Shown: positions 42,056 to 50,463 of the stretch, piece after piece
Position numbering within the stretch: the stretch's first letter is position 1
How the letters are laid out: the number at the start of each line of letters is the position of its first letter
From: Microcaldota archaeon
Lineage (GTDB): Archaea; Micrarchaeota; Micrarchaeia; Micrarchaeales; CABMGC01
Direction of reading: 5' to 3'
Assembly (NCBI GenBank): GCA_028867025.1
Contig: JAGWHC010000001.1
Coordinates: 499,695-563,694, forward strand
DNA length: 64,000 nucleotides
Notes under the pieces: model-generated
What the model saw: only the letters and a program-made list of their open reading frames with translations
Databases searched by the model: none
Told to the model about the DNA's origin: nothing
Made by a program: the position numbers and the translations under genes

Positions 42056-42094
42056 CAACTGATAATCTGAATTCTGCCTAGAGCAAGGAGTTTG

Positions 42095-43117
42095 ATGAAA
42101 CAACAGACAAGGGTAAAGGAACCGAGCATAATAATAAAGCCGCTGGGCAGGTTTGGTGGCCTTGACAAACTGCACCTCACGCTTATAGTGCTTGTGGCGC
42201 TCCTGCTGGTGCTTCTTCTCGTGGTGTCGTACGGCAAGCCGATACTCGTGCTGCCAAGCAACAACACTACATCCACGGGCAACTTTAGCACCGTGCATAC
42301 GCAGGCGCAGATAAAGACCCTGGCAGAGAGGATACTCGCGAGCTACGCAGGCCTTAACAGCTCGCTCTCGCTCATTCCGTTCATATCCAACGTCAGCAGC
42401 ATGCAGGTCAGCTACGTGCCGCAGAGCAGGCAGTGGTACGTGCAGCTTACGGCAAAGAACATAGCGAACAGCGTCGCCTTCTCTATCGCTTTCGCAATAA
42501 ACGACACAAACACATCTAGGGTGACGCCCCTCATCCAGACGGTGATACCCTCGCAGATATTGAACAACAGCGTTGTTTCTACGGGCGTGGTCTCGCTGGG
42601 CGGCAAATACACATGCGTGAACCCGAAACCGACGCAGGTGTACTGGTTCGTGGATCCTTACGCGGTCGGCTCTGTCGGCAGCCTGGTCAACGCGAGCGAG
42701 ATAAGGCAGATGTACGGCGGCAGCGTTAATCTGACGCTCAAGATGTTCGTCGGCACAGACACCCAGCGCATAGGCTCACAGGTCGGTCTTTTCGACGCAC
42801 TCTACCTCTCCAAGTACGCGCTCTGCGCTTCGCAGCAGAGCGGGTTTGGCTCGTTCGCATCCAAGCTCAACTCAGTCTACTCCGGAGCGTACGTATCGCA
42901 GAACACGCTTGCAATGATAGCGAACGAATCTGGATTGAACTACACGCAGCTGAACAGCTGCATAGGCACATCCTCTCCGCTGCTTAACTCCCAGGCGCTT
43001 CTGGCGCAGTATTACAACATAACCTCGACGCCTGTCGCGGTGGTTGACTGCCACTACCTGGCGCTGCCGCAGACAGTCCACGAAGCGCTCTGCTACGCAA
43101 ACCCTTCGCTGTGCTGA
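42095..43117 (+). CDS. membrane-anchored DsbA-like protein lacking the CxxC pair
   Basis: 340 residues. N-terminal basic tail, one membrane helix (about 28-48, LTLIVLVALLLVLLLVV), external domain rich in N-x-S/T sites. The last 150 residues look like DsbA: strand VYWFVDPYAVGS occupies the place of the CxxC motif (normally FxDxxCPxC), then KYALCASQQSGFGSF, helices with NESGLNY, TQLNSCIGTS, and the cis-Pro region ITSTPVAVVDCHYL. The redox pair is absent, so it is probably a structural or peptide-binding relative. Start ATG 42095. Preceded by an inverted-repeat promoter. Confidence 0.6.
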   Translation: MKQQTRVKEPSIIIKPLGRFGGLDKLHLTLIVLVALLLVLLLVVSYGKPILVLPSNNTTSTGNFSTVHTQAQIKTLAERILASYAGLNSSLSLIPFISNVSSMQVSYVPQSRQWYVQLTAKNIANSVAFSIAFAINDTNTSRVTPLIQTVIPSQILNNSVVSTGVVSLGGKYTCVNPKPTQVYWFVDPYAVGSVGSLVNASEIRQMYGGSVNLTLKMFVGTDTQRIGSQVGLFDALYLSKYALCASQQSGFGSFASKLNSVYSGAYVSQNTLAMIANESGLNYTQLNSCIGTSSPLLNSQALLAQYYNITSTPVAVVDCHYLALPQTVHEALCYANPSLC

Positions 43118-43118
43118 T

Positions 43119-43613
43119 TTGTTGAAACACCTAATAGTAGGTATAGACCCTGGAAAGACGGCCGCGCTAGCCTGCATCGACCTTGAAGGCCGCGTGGTCA
43201 AGCTTTCAACGCAGAGATTCGCAGGCATGCAGTGGTTCGTAGACGAGATAGTATCAACGGGCTCTCCGGTGATAATAGCCGGTGACAAGAGGAGGCCAGA
43301 CTCGCTGGTGGAAAAGTTGGCAAGCATCTTTGACGCTGTGCTTTTCGTGCCAAGCACCGACATAAGCGTTGAGAAGAAACAGGGACTTGCGGACCGCGGC
43401 TTCTCAAACCTGCACGAGCGCGACGCACTCGCGGCCGCAAGAACAGCTTTCAGAGCTTACGCAGGCAAGCTCAGGCAGGTGGAACGGATTGCGAACGCTC
43501 GCAATGCAGAAGCTGACAAAATCAAGGCACTGGTGATAAAGAAGTATTCTGCTCATGAAGCGCTAGGAAACAGACACGCAGGAAGAAGACTCGTCAGAAG
43601 AATGCAGGGATAG
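43119..43613 (+). CDS. RuvC-like nuclease domain, DUF460 N-terminal type
   Basis: 164 residues from TTG 43119. Begins LLKHLIVGIDPGKTAALACI, the RNase H-fold first strand with Asp, and has VIIAGDKRRPDSLVEKLA and LHERDALAAARTAFRAY, the later acidic positions. This matches the N-terminal RuvC-like domain of DUF460 (COG2433) proteins, which are usually about 600 residues; only this domain is present. Catalytic Asp/Glu set D10, E/D78-type and D133-type could be complete. Overlap/spacing: the start follows the upstream stop by 1 nt. Confidence 0.65.
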   Translation: MLKHLIVGIDPGKTAALACIDLEGRVVKLSTQRFAGMQWFVDEIVSTGSPVIIAGDKRRPDSLVEKLASIFDAVLFVPSTDISVEKKQGLADRGFSNLHERDALAAARTAFRAYAGKLRQVERIANARNAEADKIKALVIKKYSAHEALGNRHAGRRLVRRMQG

Positions 43614-43712
43614 AAAAGAAACGGAACATAAGCTATAAGAGCCAGAATCTGTTCAGTTTGCAACCAATCAATCGGTGTTTATCTGGATCGTGAAATAAAG
43701 CCGCTCAGCGAA

Positions 43713-44468
43713 ATGAGCGCCAAAGAAGCCCTGAGAATAAAGATGGCTGTTTTCGATATCGATGGGGTAATAATCCCGAAGGGCACCGAAATACACGAGA
43801 ACATTGACGGTACGGAATTCGAGATGAGGACACACAAGCTCTCGAAGAACTTCGTGGAAAACGTAAGGAAGCTCAAAAAATACGTGCGCGTTGACTTCTC
43901 TTCGGGCAGGAGCCTGCTGTATCTTCGGAGCCTTGTCAAGGACTTCTTCGACAGGGACGTAATACTGCAAACCGAGAACGGCGCGCTATCTTTTTTGGAC
44001 GGTGAAATAATACATCCCGACTTCCCTAACGACTATTTTGAACTGGTGTACAAGCTCAAAGACCTTGTGCAGGAAAACAGGGACAAGTTGCAGGTCGAGG
44101 GTTTCGAGCCAAAACTCTTCATACTCACTGTTCACGCCGCCGAGGAGAACAGGCTTTTCTACGATCTTGTGAAAAAGGTGGATACGCACGGCATACTCTC
44201 TTGTGTATGGGGAGGTGAGGCGTATGACGTTAGCCTCAAAGGAGTGACCAAGGGTCAGATGCTTGCTGAAATTTCGCAGCGGCTCGGACTAAAGAGTGCA
44301 GAGGTGTTGACCACGGGCAATGCAATGAATGACAAAGAGATGCTCGAGTTTGGAGTCGGCGTCACCGCAGAACCAGATGTGGTATGGGGAAGGTACAAAT
44401 CAAGCGGGAAAAAACTGTGCGGAGAGGAGGTTGCTGAATTCTTGGTCAAAAAGTTCGAAAACAAATAG
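43713..44468 (+). CDS. HAD-superfamily phosphatase (Cof/SPP type)
   Basis: 251 residues. Motif I VFDIDGVIIP (about residues 13-22), motif II FSSGRSL, a cap domain of the C2 type in the middle, motif III KGVTKG and motif IV TTGNAMNDKEML. The set is complete. Members dephosphorylate sugar phosphates, phosphoglycolate or sucrose-phosphate-like compounds; the exact substrate is not evident. Stands between a DUF460 domain and alba. Confidence 0.85.
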   Translation: MSAKEALRIKMAVFDIDGVIIPKGTEIHENIDGTEFEMRTHKLSKNFVENVRKLKKYVRVDFSSGRSLLYLRSLVKDFFDRDVILQTENGALSFLDGEIIHPDFPNDYFELVYKLKDLVQENRDKLQVEGFEPKLFILTVHAAEENRLFYDLVKKVDTHGILSCVWGGEAYDVSLKGVTKGQMLAEISQRLGLKSAEVLTTGNAMNDKEMLEFGVGVTAEPDVVWGRYKSSGKKLCGEEVAEFLVKKFENK

Positions 44469-44473
44469 CATGC

Positions 44474-44481
44474 TTTATATA
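44474..44481 (+). promoter_or_regulatory. TATA box for alba
   Basis: TTTATATA about 70 nt before the alba ATG; a second T/A-rich CTTTATCAT lies nearer. A leader of up to 45 nt with GGTGAAA at its end is predicted. Confidence 0.45.
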
Positions 44482-44547
44482 TTCTTTCGAACGATTAACA
44501 TCAAGCAACACACTAGCAATGCTTTATCATACTAATTCGGTGAAACG

Positions 44548-44865
44548 ATGGCTGAACAAATGGAAGAAGAGATTGGGGGAAACAGGGAAAGCACTATGCC
44601 TGAGAACGTGGTTTACATAGGCAAGAAGCCTGCGATGAACTACGTGCTCGCCGTGGTGACGCAGTTCAACAACGGTGCGAAAAGCGTCAAGATAAGGGCG
44701 AGGGGCAACACGATATCAAGAGCAGCGGATGTCGCGGAGATAGCCAAGAACAGGTTCATCCAGGACGCCAAGTACGGCAGCATAGCCATCAACTCCGAGG
44801 AGTTGCAGAACGAGGACGGCACAAAATCTAAGGTAAGCACCATAGAGATAGTTCTGGCCAAATAA
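44548..44865 (+). CDS. albA: chromatin protein Alba
   Basis: 105 residues. Archaeal DNA/RNA-binding protein that coats and compacts DNA. Seen: [20 protein letters not shown] (with the conserved Lys pair at the DNA-binding loop), [37 protein letters not shown] and the C-terminal [10 protein letters not shown]. The acidic N-terminal extension of about 17 residues ([18 protein letters not shown]) is longer than usual and could modulate binding. GGTGAAA before the ATG at 44548. Overlap-free; the convergent CBS gene ends one base after. Confidence 0.96.
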   Translation: MAEQMEEEIGGNRESTMPENVVYIGKKPAMNYVLAVVTQFNNGAKSVKIRARGNTISRAADVAEIAKNRFIQDAKYGSIAINSEELQNEDGTKSKVSTIEIVLAK

Positions 44866-45246
44866 TCAGAACAGCTTTTTCTTATGCTTGCGTGCAATCT
44901 CTGTAGCGCTGATTGTGCCTATGCACCTCATGCTTGACGCTGAATCAACTACGGGCAGCCTGCTTATCTTGTTCGCTACCATCACCTTCGCCACGCTCTC
45001 CGGCTTGTCTTCCGCTTCAGCGAAGAACATCTTGAGCCTAAGTTCGCCTAGCCTCTTCTCCTCTCCCCACCTTCCGAGTTCGCGTTCGGCCTGCGCCGAG
45101 TCTATAACGCCAAACAGCCTTTCGCCGTCAAGCACCGGCAGCACAGACACGTGAGCGGCCTTCATCAGTTTGGCCGCGGATCCCAGGCGTGTGTCCTTGG
45201 TTGCCGAGACTATGTGGGACTGCATCAGGTCCCTTATCCTTGCCAT
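44866..45246 (-). CDS. two-CBS-domain protein
   Basis: 126 residues consisting of a CBS pair: residues 6-60 (MQSHIVSATKDTRLGSAAKLMK, SVLPVLDGERLFGVI) and 70-126 (FFAEAEDKPESVAKVMV, ISRLPVVDSASSMRCIGTISATEIA). CBS pairs sense adenine nucleotides; stand-alone ones control unknown partners in trans. The GGTGAGGG site right before ATG 45246 fixes the start; the longer frame upstream lies in the promoter region shared with nth. Confidence 0.85.
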   Translation of the reverse strand: MARIRDLMQSHIVSATKDTRLGSAAKLMKAAHVSVLPVLDGERLFGVIDSAQAERELGRWGEEKRLGELRLKMFFAEAEDKPESVAKVMVANKISRLPVVDSASSMRCIGTISATEIARKHKKKLF

Positions 45247-45331
45247 TCCCTCACCTAGATTCGGAAATACTATTTTAATTCTTTTATTGGGAAAACAGTA
45301 TAGGGGAAGAGAGGGGCTTCCTGGCGTTTTA

Positions 45332-46006
45332 ATGGCAAGATTCGTGCTACTCGAGCGGAACAAGGCGAAGCGTGCAGTGGAACTCCTTGAGAACGAGTAC
45401 AAGGACTCGAAATACTACCTCAACTTCAAGACCCCGATAGACCTGCTCGTGGCCGCAATACTGTCAGCGCAGACGAGGGATGAGGTGACCAATTCGGTAA
45501 CTCCGGCACTCTTCAAAAAGTACAAGACCGCAAAGGACTACGCAAGCGCAAAGCCCGAAGAGCTGGCAAAGCAAATAAGCCGCGTTACATTCTTCGGCAA
45601 CAAGGCGAAGAGCATAGTGAACGCTTGCAAGATTATCTACGAAAAATACAGGGGCAGGGTACCCAGCAAGATGGATGAGCTGCTGGAGCTTCCCGGTATA
45701 GGGAGGAAAACTGCAAACACCATACTCATAAACGCCTACGGCATAGTCGAGGGCATACCTGTAGACACGTGGGTTATCAAACTCTCCGGAAGGATAGGCC
45801 TCAGCACGGAGAGCGATCCAGACAAGATAGAGAGCGAACTTGAGTCGTACGTGGACAGGAAGTACTGGAAGAACATAACGTACGTGTTCAAGAACCACGG
45901 CAGGAAGATATGCCAATCGCAGGTGCCCATATGCAGCCAGTGCCTCATAGGCCCGAAAAGCAGGAACCAGCTGTGCCCACAGAACGGGGTCAATGCAAGC
46001 AAGTGA
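45332..46006 (+). CDS. nth: endonuclease III (DNA glycosylase)
   Basis: 224 residues. Removes oxidised pyrimidines and cuts abasic sites. HhH motif LPGIGRKTANTILI (about 130) with the catalytic Lys, then the catalytic Asp in PVDTWVIKLS. [4Fe-4S] ligands C-QSQVPI-C-SQ-C are followed by ten residues (LIGPKSRNQL) before the last Cys; the family has five, so the loop is unusually long. Start ATG 45332 (MARFVLLERN). The next gene, EndoQ, begins 14 nt before the stop: a two-gene repair operon. Confidence 0.93.
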   Translation: MARFVLLERNKAKRAVELLENEYKDSKYYLNFKTPIDLLVAAILSAQTRDEVTNSVTPALFKKYKTAKDYASAKPEELAKQISRVTFFGNKAKSIVNACKIIYEKYRGRVPSKMDELLELPGIGRKTANTILINAYGIVEGIPVDTWVIKLSGRIGLSTESDPDKIESELESYVDRKYWKNITYVFKNHGRKICQSQVPICSQCLIGPKSRNQLCPQNGVNASK

Positions 46007-47306
46007 TGATTTGGATTATATAGCGGAGTTGCACACACATTCCAGATATGCCGGAGCGTGCAGCGAGAAGCTCACGCTTCAGAACATGGATGCGAGCGCG
46101 CTCACCAAGGGAATCGGGATAATGGGCACTGGGGACTTTTCGCATCCGGAGTGGTTCAAGGAGATAAAGAAGAGCATGGTGCCTCAGGACAACGGCCTGT
46201 TCAGGTACGCGGGCTCCGACACAGGAACCAGCTTCATACTCAGCAACGAGATCTGCACCATCTATCCGAAGACCAAGGGCGGAACCGCAGGAATGTTCGA
46301 CCGCAGCGGGAACGTAGCGAAGATACACCACGGAATCCTCGTGCCCGACATGGAAACAATAGAGCAGATAAGCGAGGCACTCTCGAAATTCGGCAGCCTG
46401 TCAATAGACGGCAGGCCCCAGCTCAGCATGAGCGCGGCAGAGCTTGTGGAGATAGTGCACGGGATAAATGACAAGAGCTTCGTCTTTCCGGCGCATGCGT
46501 GGACGCCCTGGTTCGGAGTGTTCGGCTCCATGTCTGGCTTCGACTCCATAGAGGCAGCATACGAAGACCAGGCGAAGCATATCCACGCGCTGGAGACGGG
46601 CCTTTCAGCAGATCCCGCCATGTTCTGGCGGATCTCCAAACTAGACAAGTACACAATAATATCGAACGGCGACGCGCACTCCCTTCCGAAGCTCGGCAGG
46701 GAGGCAACCGTCTTCAGTTTCGATGAAGGGAAACTGTCCTACGACGCGATAATAGGTGCAATGAAGAACAAGACGATAAAAGGCACAATAGAGTTCTATC
46801 CCGAAGAGGGCAAATACCACTATGACGGCCACAGGAAGTGCAACATCTCGCTGAGCCCGGATGAGACAAAGAGATACAACGGCATCTGCCCAGTGTGCAG
46901 GAAAAAGCTGACTCTTGGGGTGCTTAACAGGGTCAATAGCCTCGCGGACCGGGAGGAAGGGTTTGTGCTCAAAGGCGCGCCGCCCTTCGTGCACGCAATA
47001 CCCCTGAATGAGGTTATAGCCTCTGTAAGCGGCAAGGGAGTGGCCACGGCATACGTCACCGATACATATTCGAAACTGGTGGAAAAGTTCGGCACCGAGT
47101 TCAATGTATTGCTTCATGCAAGCGTCGAAGAAATAAAAAAGCTTGACCAAAAGGTCGGAGAGGCGATAGAGAACATCAGGCATGACAGGGTCAGCATAAA
47201 GCCAGGCTATGACGGGGTTTTCGGGGTTATAGACGTGCTGAAAACCAAGCCGGCGGGCCCTGCACCGAAAACGCCATACGGCCAGAAGACGATAACCGCG
47301 TTCTGA
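45993..47306 (+). CDS. endoQ: endonuclease Q (EndoQ), PHP domain
   Basis: 437 residues. DNA-repair nuclease of Thermococcus-type that cuts 5' of deaminated bases (uracil, hypoxanthine, xanthine) and abasic sites. PHP domain: ELHTHSRYAGACSEKL at the start, GTGDFSHPEWF, FPAHAWTPWFGVFGSMSGFDS, ETGLSADPAMFWR and SNGDAHSLPKLGRE. Then GTIEFYPEEGKYHYDGHRKCN, and a C-terminal zinc finger CPVCRKKLT plus GVLNRVNSLADR. Start ATG 45993 overlaps the nth stop by 14 nt. With Nth it forms a base-damage operon. Confidence 0.94.
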   Translation: MQASDDLDYIAELHTHSRYAGACSEKLTLQNMDASALTKGIGIMGTGDFSHPEWFKEIKKSMVPQDNGLFRYAGSDTGTSFILSNEICTIYPKTKGGTAGMFDRSGNVAKIHHGILVPDMETIEQISEALSKFGSLSIDGRPQLSMSAAELVEIVHGINDKSFVFPAHAWTPWFGVFGSMSGFDSIEAAYEDQAKHIHALETGLSADPAMFWRISKLDKYTIISNGDAHSLPKLGREATVFSFDEGKLSYDAIIGAMKNKTIKGTIEFYPEEGKYHYDGHRKCNISLSPDETKRYNGICPVCRKKLTLGVLNRVNSLADREEGFVLKGAPPFVHAIPLNEVIASVSGKGVATAYVTDTYSKLVEKFGTEFNVLLHASVEEIKKLDQKVGEAIENIRHDRVSIKPGYDGVFGVIDVLKTKPAGPAPKTPYGQKTITAF

Positions 47307-47313
47307 CGGAATC

Positions 47314-47322
47314 AATTTAAAC
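47314..47322 (+). promoter_or_regulatory. TATA box for the exported Lon-like protease
   Basis: AATTTAAAC centred about 27 nt before the ATG at 47345; leaderless. Confidence 0.5.
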
Positions 47323-47344
47323 ATTGACTTGCAAGAATGTTTCA

Positions 47345-49096
47345 ATGGCCGATTTTAAACTAGCCCTAGCACTACTAGTGCTTGGCTTATTGCCCCTGAG
47401 CTCCGGTGCCTACATAACAACAATACACGTCCCATCGGTGCTGCAAAACGAAAACATCGGCAATCTGACCGTGATCCATCTAAACCTTACTCCCGGACAC
47501 GGAGGGGTGCAGGTTAGCGGCCCTACGGCTGTCGACGCCGACACTATCGCATCTGCGCAGACAGCGGCGGAATATGCTGCCTCGTTTCTTGGACTGCAGG
47601 AGAAGAACTACAACTTCAACTATACTATAAACGACTCAAATGTAAGTGTGTCGGGGCCGAGCGGTGGTCTCGCTTTTACGCTTTTGGCCGTAGCGGCGCT
47701 AGAGCACAGGCAGCTTGCCCAGAGCTTCACCGCCACAGGCACCATCTCATCCAACGGGACGATCGGTCTGATAGGTGGCATCACTGATAAAAGCAACGCC
47801 GCAAGCACAGGCGGCATGCGCTTCATACTCGTTCCTTACACTTCCAATGGCACTCTCGAATCACTGCTCTACTACATATCCCAGCAAACAAACAACATAC
47901 CTGTCGTAGAGGTCGCAAACGTTTCGCAGGCGCTTCCATACGCATTCGGAGAGAAGAGCCCTACACCGCTTTACATAAACCTCACCCAGACATTCGACCT
48001 CGTAGCCGTAGGCAATGCGAACGTGAGCTGCACGGGCTGCAACCTCAGCGCATTCGGCCAGCTGGTCAACTATACGTTCAACATAACAAGATCCACCGTC
48101 GCGTCCCTGCCAAGCGGCTTCAGCTCGGTGAAGCAGCAGTTTACTACAAACCTGAATAACTACGGCGGCCTCAAAACAAACGGCTTCCTGTACACCTCTG
48201 CGGATTTCACATTCCTGAGCTTCATAAATGCATTCGCGCTTGCGAACTACAGGAACTACACGTTGGCAAACGCCACAAACCTGCTTGCGAATATCTCCAG
48301 CTACTGCAGTTCGCTCGTACCGCCTCCGCTCACCACCCAGAACTACGAGTTCGTTATAGGCGGGAGGATAAGGCAGTACTGGGCCAACATAACACTCGCG
48401 AACGCGGAACAGCAACTGACTTCTGAGCAAACCACTGACGACATAGTGACCAGCATATACACCGCTGCCTCCGCTCTCGGATGGTGCAAGGCGTCTGCGG
48501 AACTCTACTCAATAGCGCCTTTCATGGGGGGCTCATACGTTGACATATCTCCGAGCCTGAGAAGCGCCGCGGCAACTGCGGTGAACAAGGCGCGAAGCAC
48601 GGGCAGCGGTATATACGTCCAGACAGCGGCGCAGGCGTATAACAATGGCGACTATGCAACAGCATTGTACGCTGCGGCGTACGCCAACGCCTTCGAGAGG
48701 CCGCTACCGAGCTACAGCACGTCCAAATTCTACTCCGAGACCCTTGGCAACATAGCAAATGCAACCAATGGCACCTGGCCGTCGCAGTTCGCCATACAGT
48801 CAGAGTTCTACTTCAGGCAGTCGTTTGTTTCCCACTCAGGCGCAAACGATAGCATGGATCAGGCGTATACAACCTCGGTGCTTGCGGCGGGCCTCCAAGC
48901 GGCAAACGGAGCAATAAGCAGCTCATTCACAATCACGAACCAGAGCGTTGCTGGGATGGCGCAGCAGATAAGCGGTATAGAGCAGCAGATATCGCAGATA
49001 TACGAGATAATGCTGGTCAACGCGGGGCTGCTGTTCGCGGTGCTCATGGTGCTGCTCGTGCACATGCTTCCACGCGGCAAGAAGAGGAGAGGGTAA
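47345..49096 (+). CDS. exported Lon-like serine protease
   Basis: 583 residues. Signal peptide MADFKLALALLVLGLLPLSS; C-terminal membrane helix (IMLVNAGLLFAVLMVLLVHM) and basic stop tail. Residues about 75-190 are a Lon-type proteolytic domain: GPSGGLAFTLLAVAAL holds the nucleophile Ser, GTISSNGTIGLIGGITDKSNAAS the catalytic Lys. No AAA+ ATPase domain: this fits the archaeal predicted secreted serine protease group (COG1750). The following 350 residues are helical and Asn-rich. Surface quality control or processing of exported proteins is the likely role. HIT gene 4 nt downstream. Confidence 0.8.
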   Translation: MADFKLALALLVLGLLPLSSGAYITTIHVPSVLQNENIGNLTVIHLNLTPGHGGVQVSGPTAVDADTIASAQTAAEYAASFLGLQEKNYNFNYTINDSNVSVSGPSGGLAFTLLAVAALEHRQLAQSFTATGTISSNGTIGLIGGITDKSNAASTGGMRFILVPYTSNGTLESLLYYISQQTNNIPVVEVANVSQALPYAFGEKSPTPLYINLTQTFDLVAVGNANVSCTGCNLSAFGQLVNYTFNITRSTVASLPSGFSSVKQQFTTNLNNYGGLKTNGFLYTSADFTFLSFINAFALANYRNYTLANATNLLANISSYCSSLVPPPLTTQNYEFVIGGRIRQYWANITLANAEQQLTSEQTTDDIVTSIYTAASALGWCKASAELYSIAPFMGGSYVDISPSLRSAAATAVNKARSTGSGIYVQTAAQAYNNGDYATALYAAAYANAFERPLPSYSTSKFYSETLGNIANATNGTWPSQFAIQSEFYFRQSFVSHSGANDSMDQAYTTSVLAAGLQAANGAISSSFTITNQSVAGMAQQISGIEQQISQIYEIMLVNAGLLFAVLMVLLVHMLPRGKKRRG

Positions 49097-49100
49097 TCGG

Positions 49101-49559
49101 TTGGGAGCTGATATATTCTGCACCCCGAAAATCTACGAGACAACATTTTTCGAGACGAGGCAGTTCCTGGCAGTTTACAACATAAGGCCTGTGATACGCG
49201 GCCACTCGCTTCTCATTCCGAAGAGGCATGTCGTTTACCTGACAGAGTTGACTTCCGGAGAGATCAACGGACTTAAGGAAATCATGGCCGCGGTTCTGCC
49301 AAGATGGCTCAAAGCCTTTGATTCTGACTCATACAACCTTTCGATAAACGCCGGCGAGCATGCGGGGATGGTGGTGAACCACCTGCATTTCCACATCGTC
49401 CCGAGGAGCGATAAGGATCCCTTGCAGGGCAAACTTATAGAGTTCTACCACATGCTCAACAACGACCGCGGGACGTGGTCGAAGGAAGTCCCGAAGGAGG
49501 TCGAGAGGCTGAGGAAGATATTCAAATATAAACCAACGCAGAAGCGATTATCCCAATGA
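49101..49559 (+). CDS. HIT-family nucleotide hydrolase or transferase
   Basis: 152 residues from TTG 49101. HIT motif HLHFHIVPR (about 91-99) with the three His, plus RPVIRGHSLLIPKRHV and SINAGEHAGMVVNH. Close to the AP4A-hydrolase/HINT group. Its last 38 nt overlap the 3' end of the UbiA gene on the other strand. Short spacing behind the Lon-like gene (4 nt) suggests co-transcription without functional link. Confidence 0.9.
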   Translation: MGADIFCTPKIYETTFFETRQFLAVYNIRPVIRGHSLLIPKRHVVYLTELTSGEINGLKEIMAAVLPRWLKAFDSDSYNLSINAGEHAGMVVNHLHFHIVPRSDKDPLQGKLIEFYHMLNNDRGTWSKEVPKEVERLRKIFKYKPTQKRLSQ

Positions 49560-50382
49560 GCGCCATGCCCATCGCTATTAGCGACACGCTCCTTGTTTTT
49601 TCATAGAATTTCTGCTTGTCAGTGTACATATATCCCAAGCCCACGTACAGCAGCATCAGGTCGCTTGCAAAGATTATTGTCCCGTAAACAATGTTAAGCG
49701 CAAAAGGCGCCACGTAAAGGAACAGGAAAGCGCTTATCGCTATGGCTAGGATGTAAAGGACAAGAGCCACGGTCGCCGAACCCCGCATCCCAATGACCCG
49801 CGGCAGTGTCTTGGCCTTCCTCACTTTCACGTCGCCTCTGAAGTCCCTTATAGTGCCGTGTATCTCGCGCGCTAACCCGCTCAGGAACACCATCGCGCTT
49901 ATAAGCAGCACGTTTGCCTGGAGTGCGCTTGTGTTCACATAGTTGCCGAAGACAAACGGGATCACCATGGTCAGCGCAACATAGATATTTCCCATGAGGA
50001 ACACTTCTTTCAGCACGTAGCTGTACATGTATGCAAGGGCGGCGAAGACAACAGCAATGACAAACGCATAGACGTTTATCAGCGCGGCCGCGGCTATGCC
50101 TATTCCGAAACAAACGATGGCTATGAGGATAGCATCGTCTGGTCTAAGTTCCCCAGTCACGAGCGGCCTGTTCTTCATGTTCAGCTTGTCCACCTTTATA
50201 TCGAAGTAGTCGTTCACCGCGAACGACGCCATGCTGATGAATATCGGTGCTATGATGCTTAGTAGAAGCTTGCCGATGGCTGGAAATCCCCCCGAAAGCA
50301 GCTCGGCTGCAAGAACCGCAACCACCAGCATTGCGCTGTGCTCTATCCTCGTAAGCCGCAGAATTGCTGCAATCTTGCCCAT
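49522..50382 (-). CDS. UbiA prenyltransferase, DGGGP synthase type
   Basis: 286 residues, about nine helices. Both Asp motifs: NDYFDIKVDKLN (residues 58-69) and DFRGDVKVRKAKTLPRVIG (about 185-203). Length and motifs match (S)-2,3-di-O-geranylgeranylglyceryl phosphate synthase, the archaeal enzyme that adds the second geranylgeranyl chain to make membrane lipids. UbiA proteins for quinones or haem are alternatives, but the NDYFDIKVD form supports the archaeal lipid role. Start ATG 50382, divergent from agmatinase; TATA-like GTTATTTATTATAC near 50405-50418 (minus). Confidence 0.85.
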   Translation of the reverse strand: MGKIAAILRLTRIEHSAMLVVAVLAAELLSGGFPAIGKLLLSIIAPIFISMASFAVNDYFDIKVDKLNMKNRPLVTGELRPDDAILIAIVCFGIGIAAAALINVYAFVIAVVFAALAYMYSYVLKEVFLMGNIYVALTMVIPFVFGNYVNTSALQANVLLISAMVFLSGLAREIHGTIRDFRGDVKVRKAKTLPRVIGMRGSATVALVLYILAIAISAFLFLYVAPFALNIVYGTIIFASDLMLLYVGLGYMYTDKQKFYEKTRSVSLIAMGMALIGIIASALVYI

Positions 50383-50463
50383 GTGATTAACTCGCAGACA
50401 AAGTATAATAAATAACTAACGAAATAATAGCAGACATCTTTTTACGATGTAAAAGTGCTAGTG

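Noticed and set aside
45090-45331. Longer start for endonuclease III (54 extra codons)
   Set aside because: It runs antisense through the CBS gene; ATG 45332 starts the family N-terminus.
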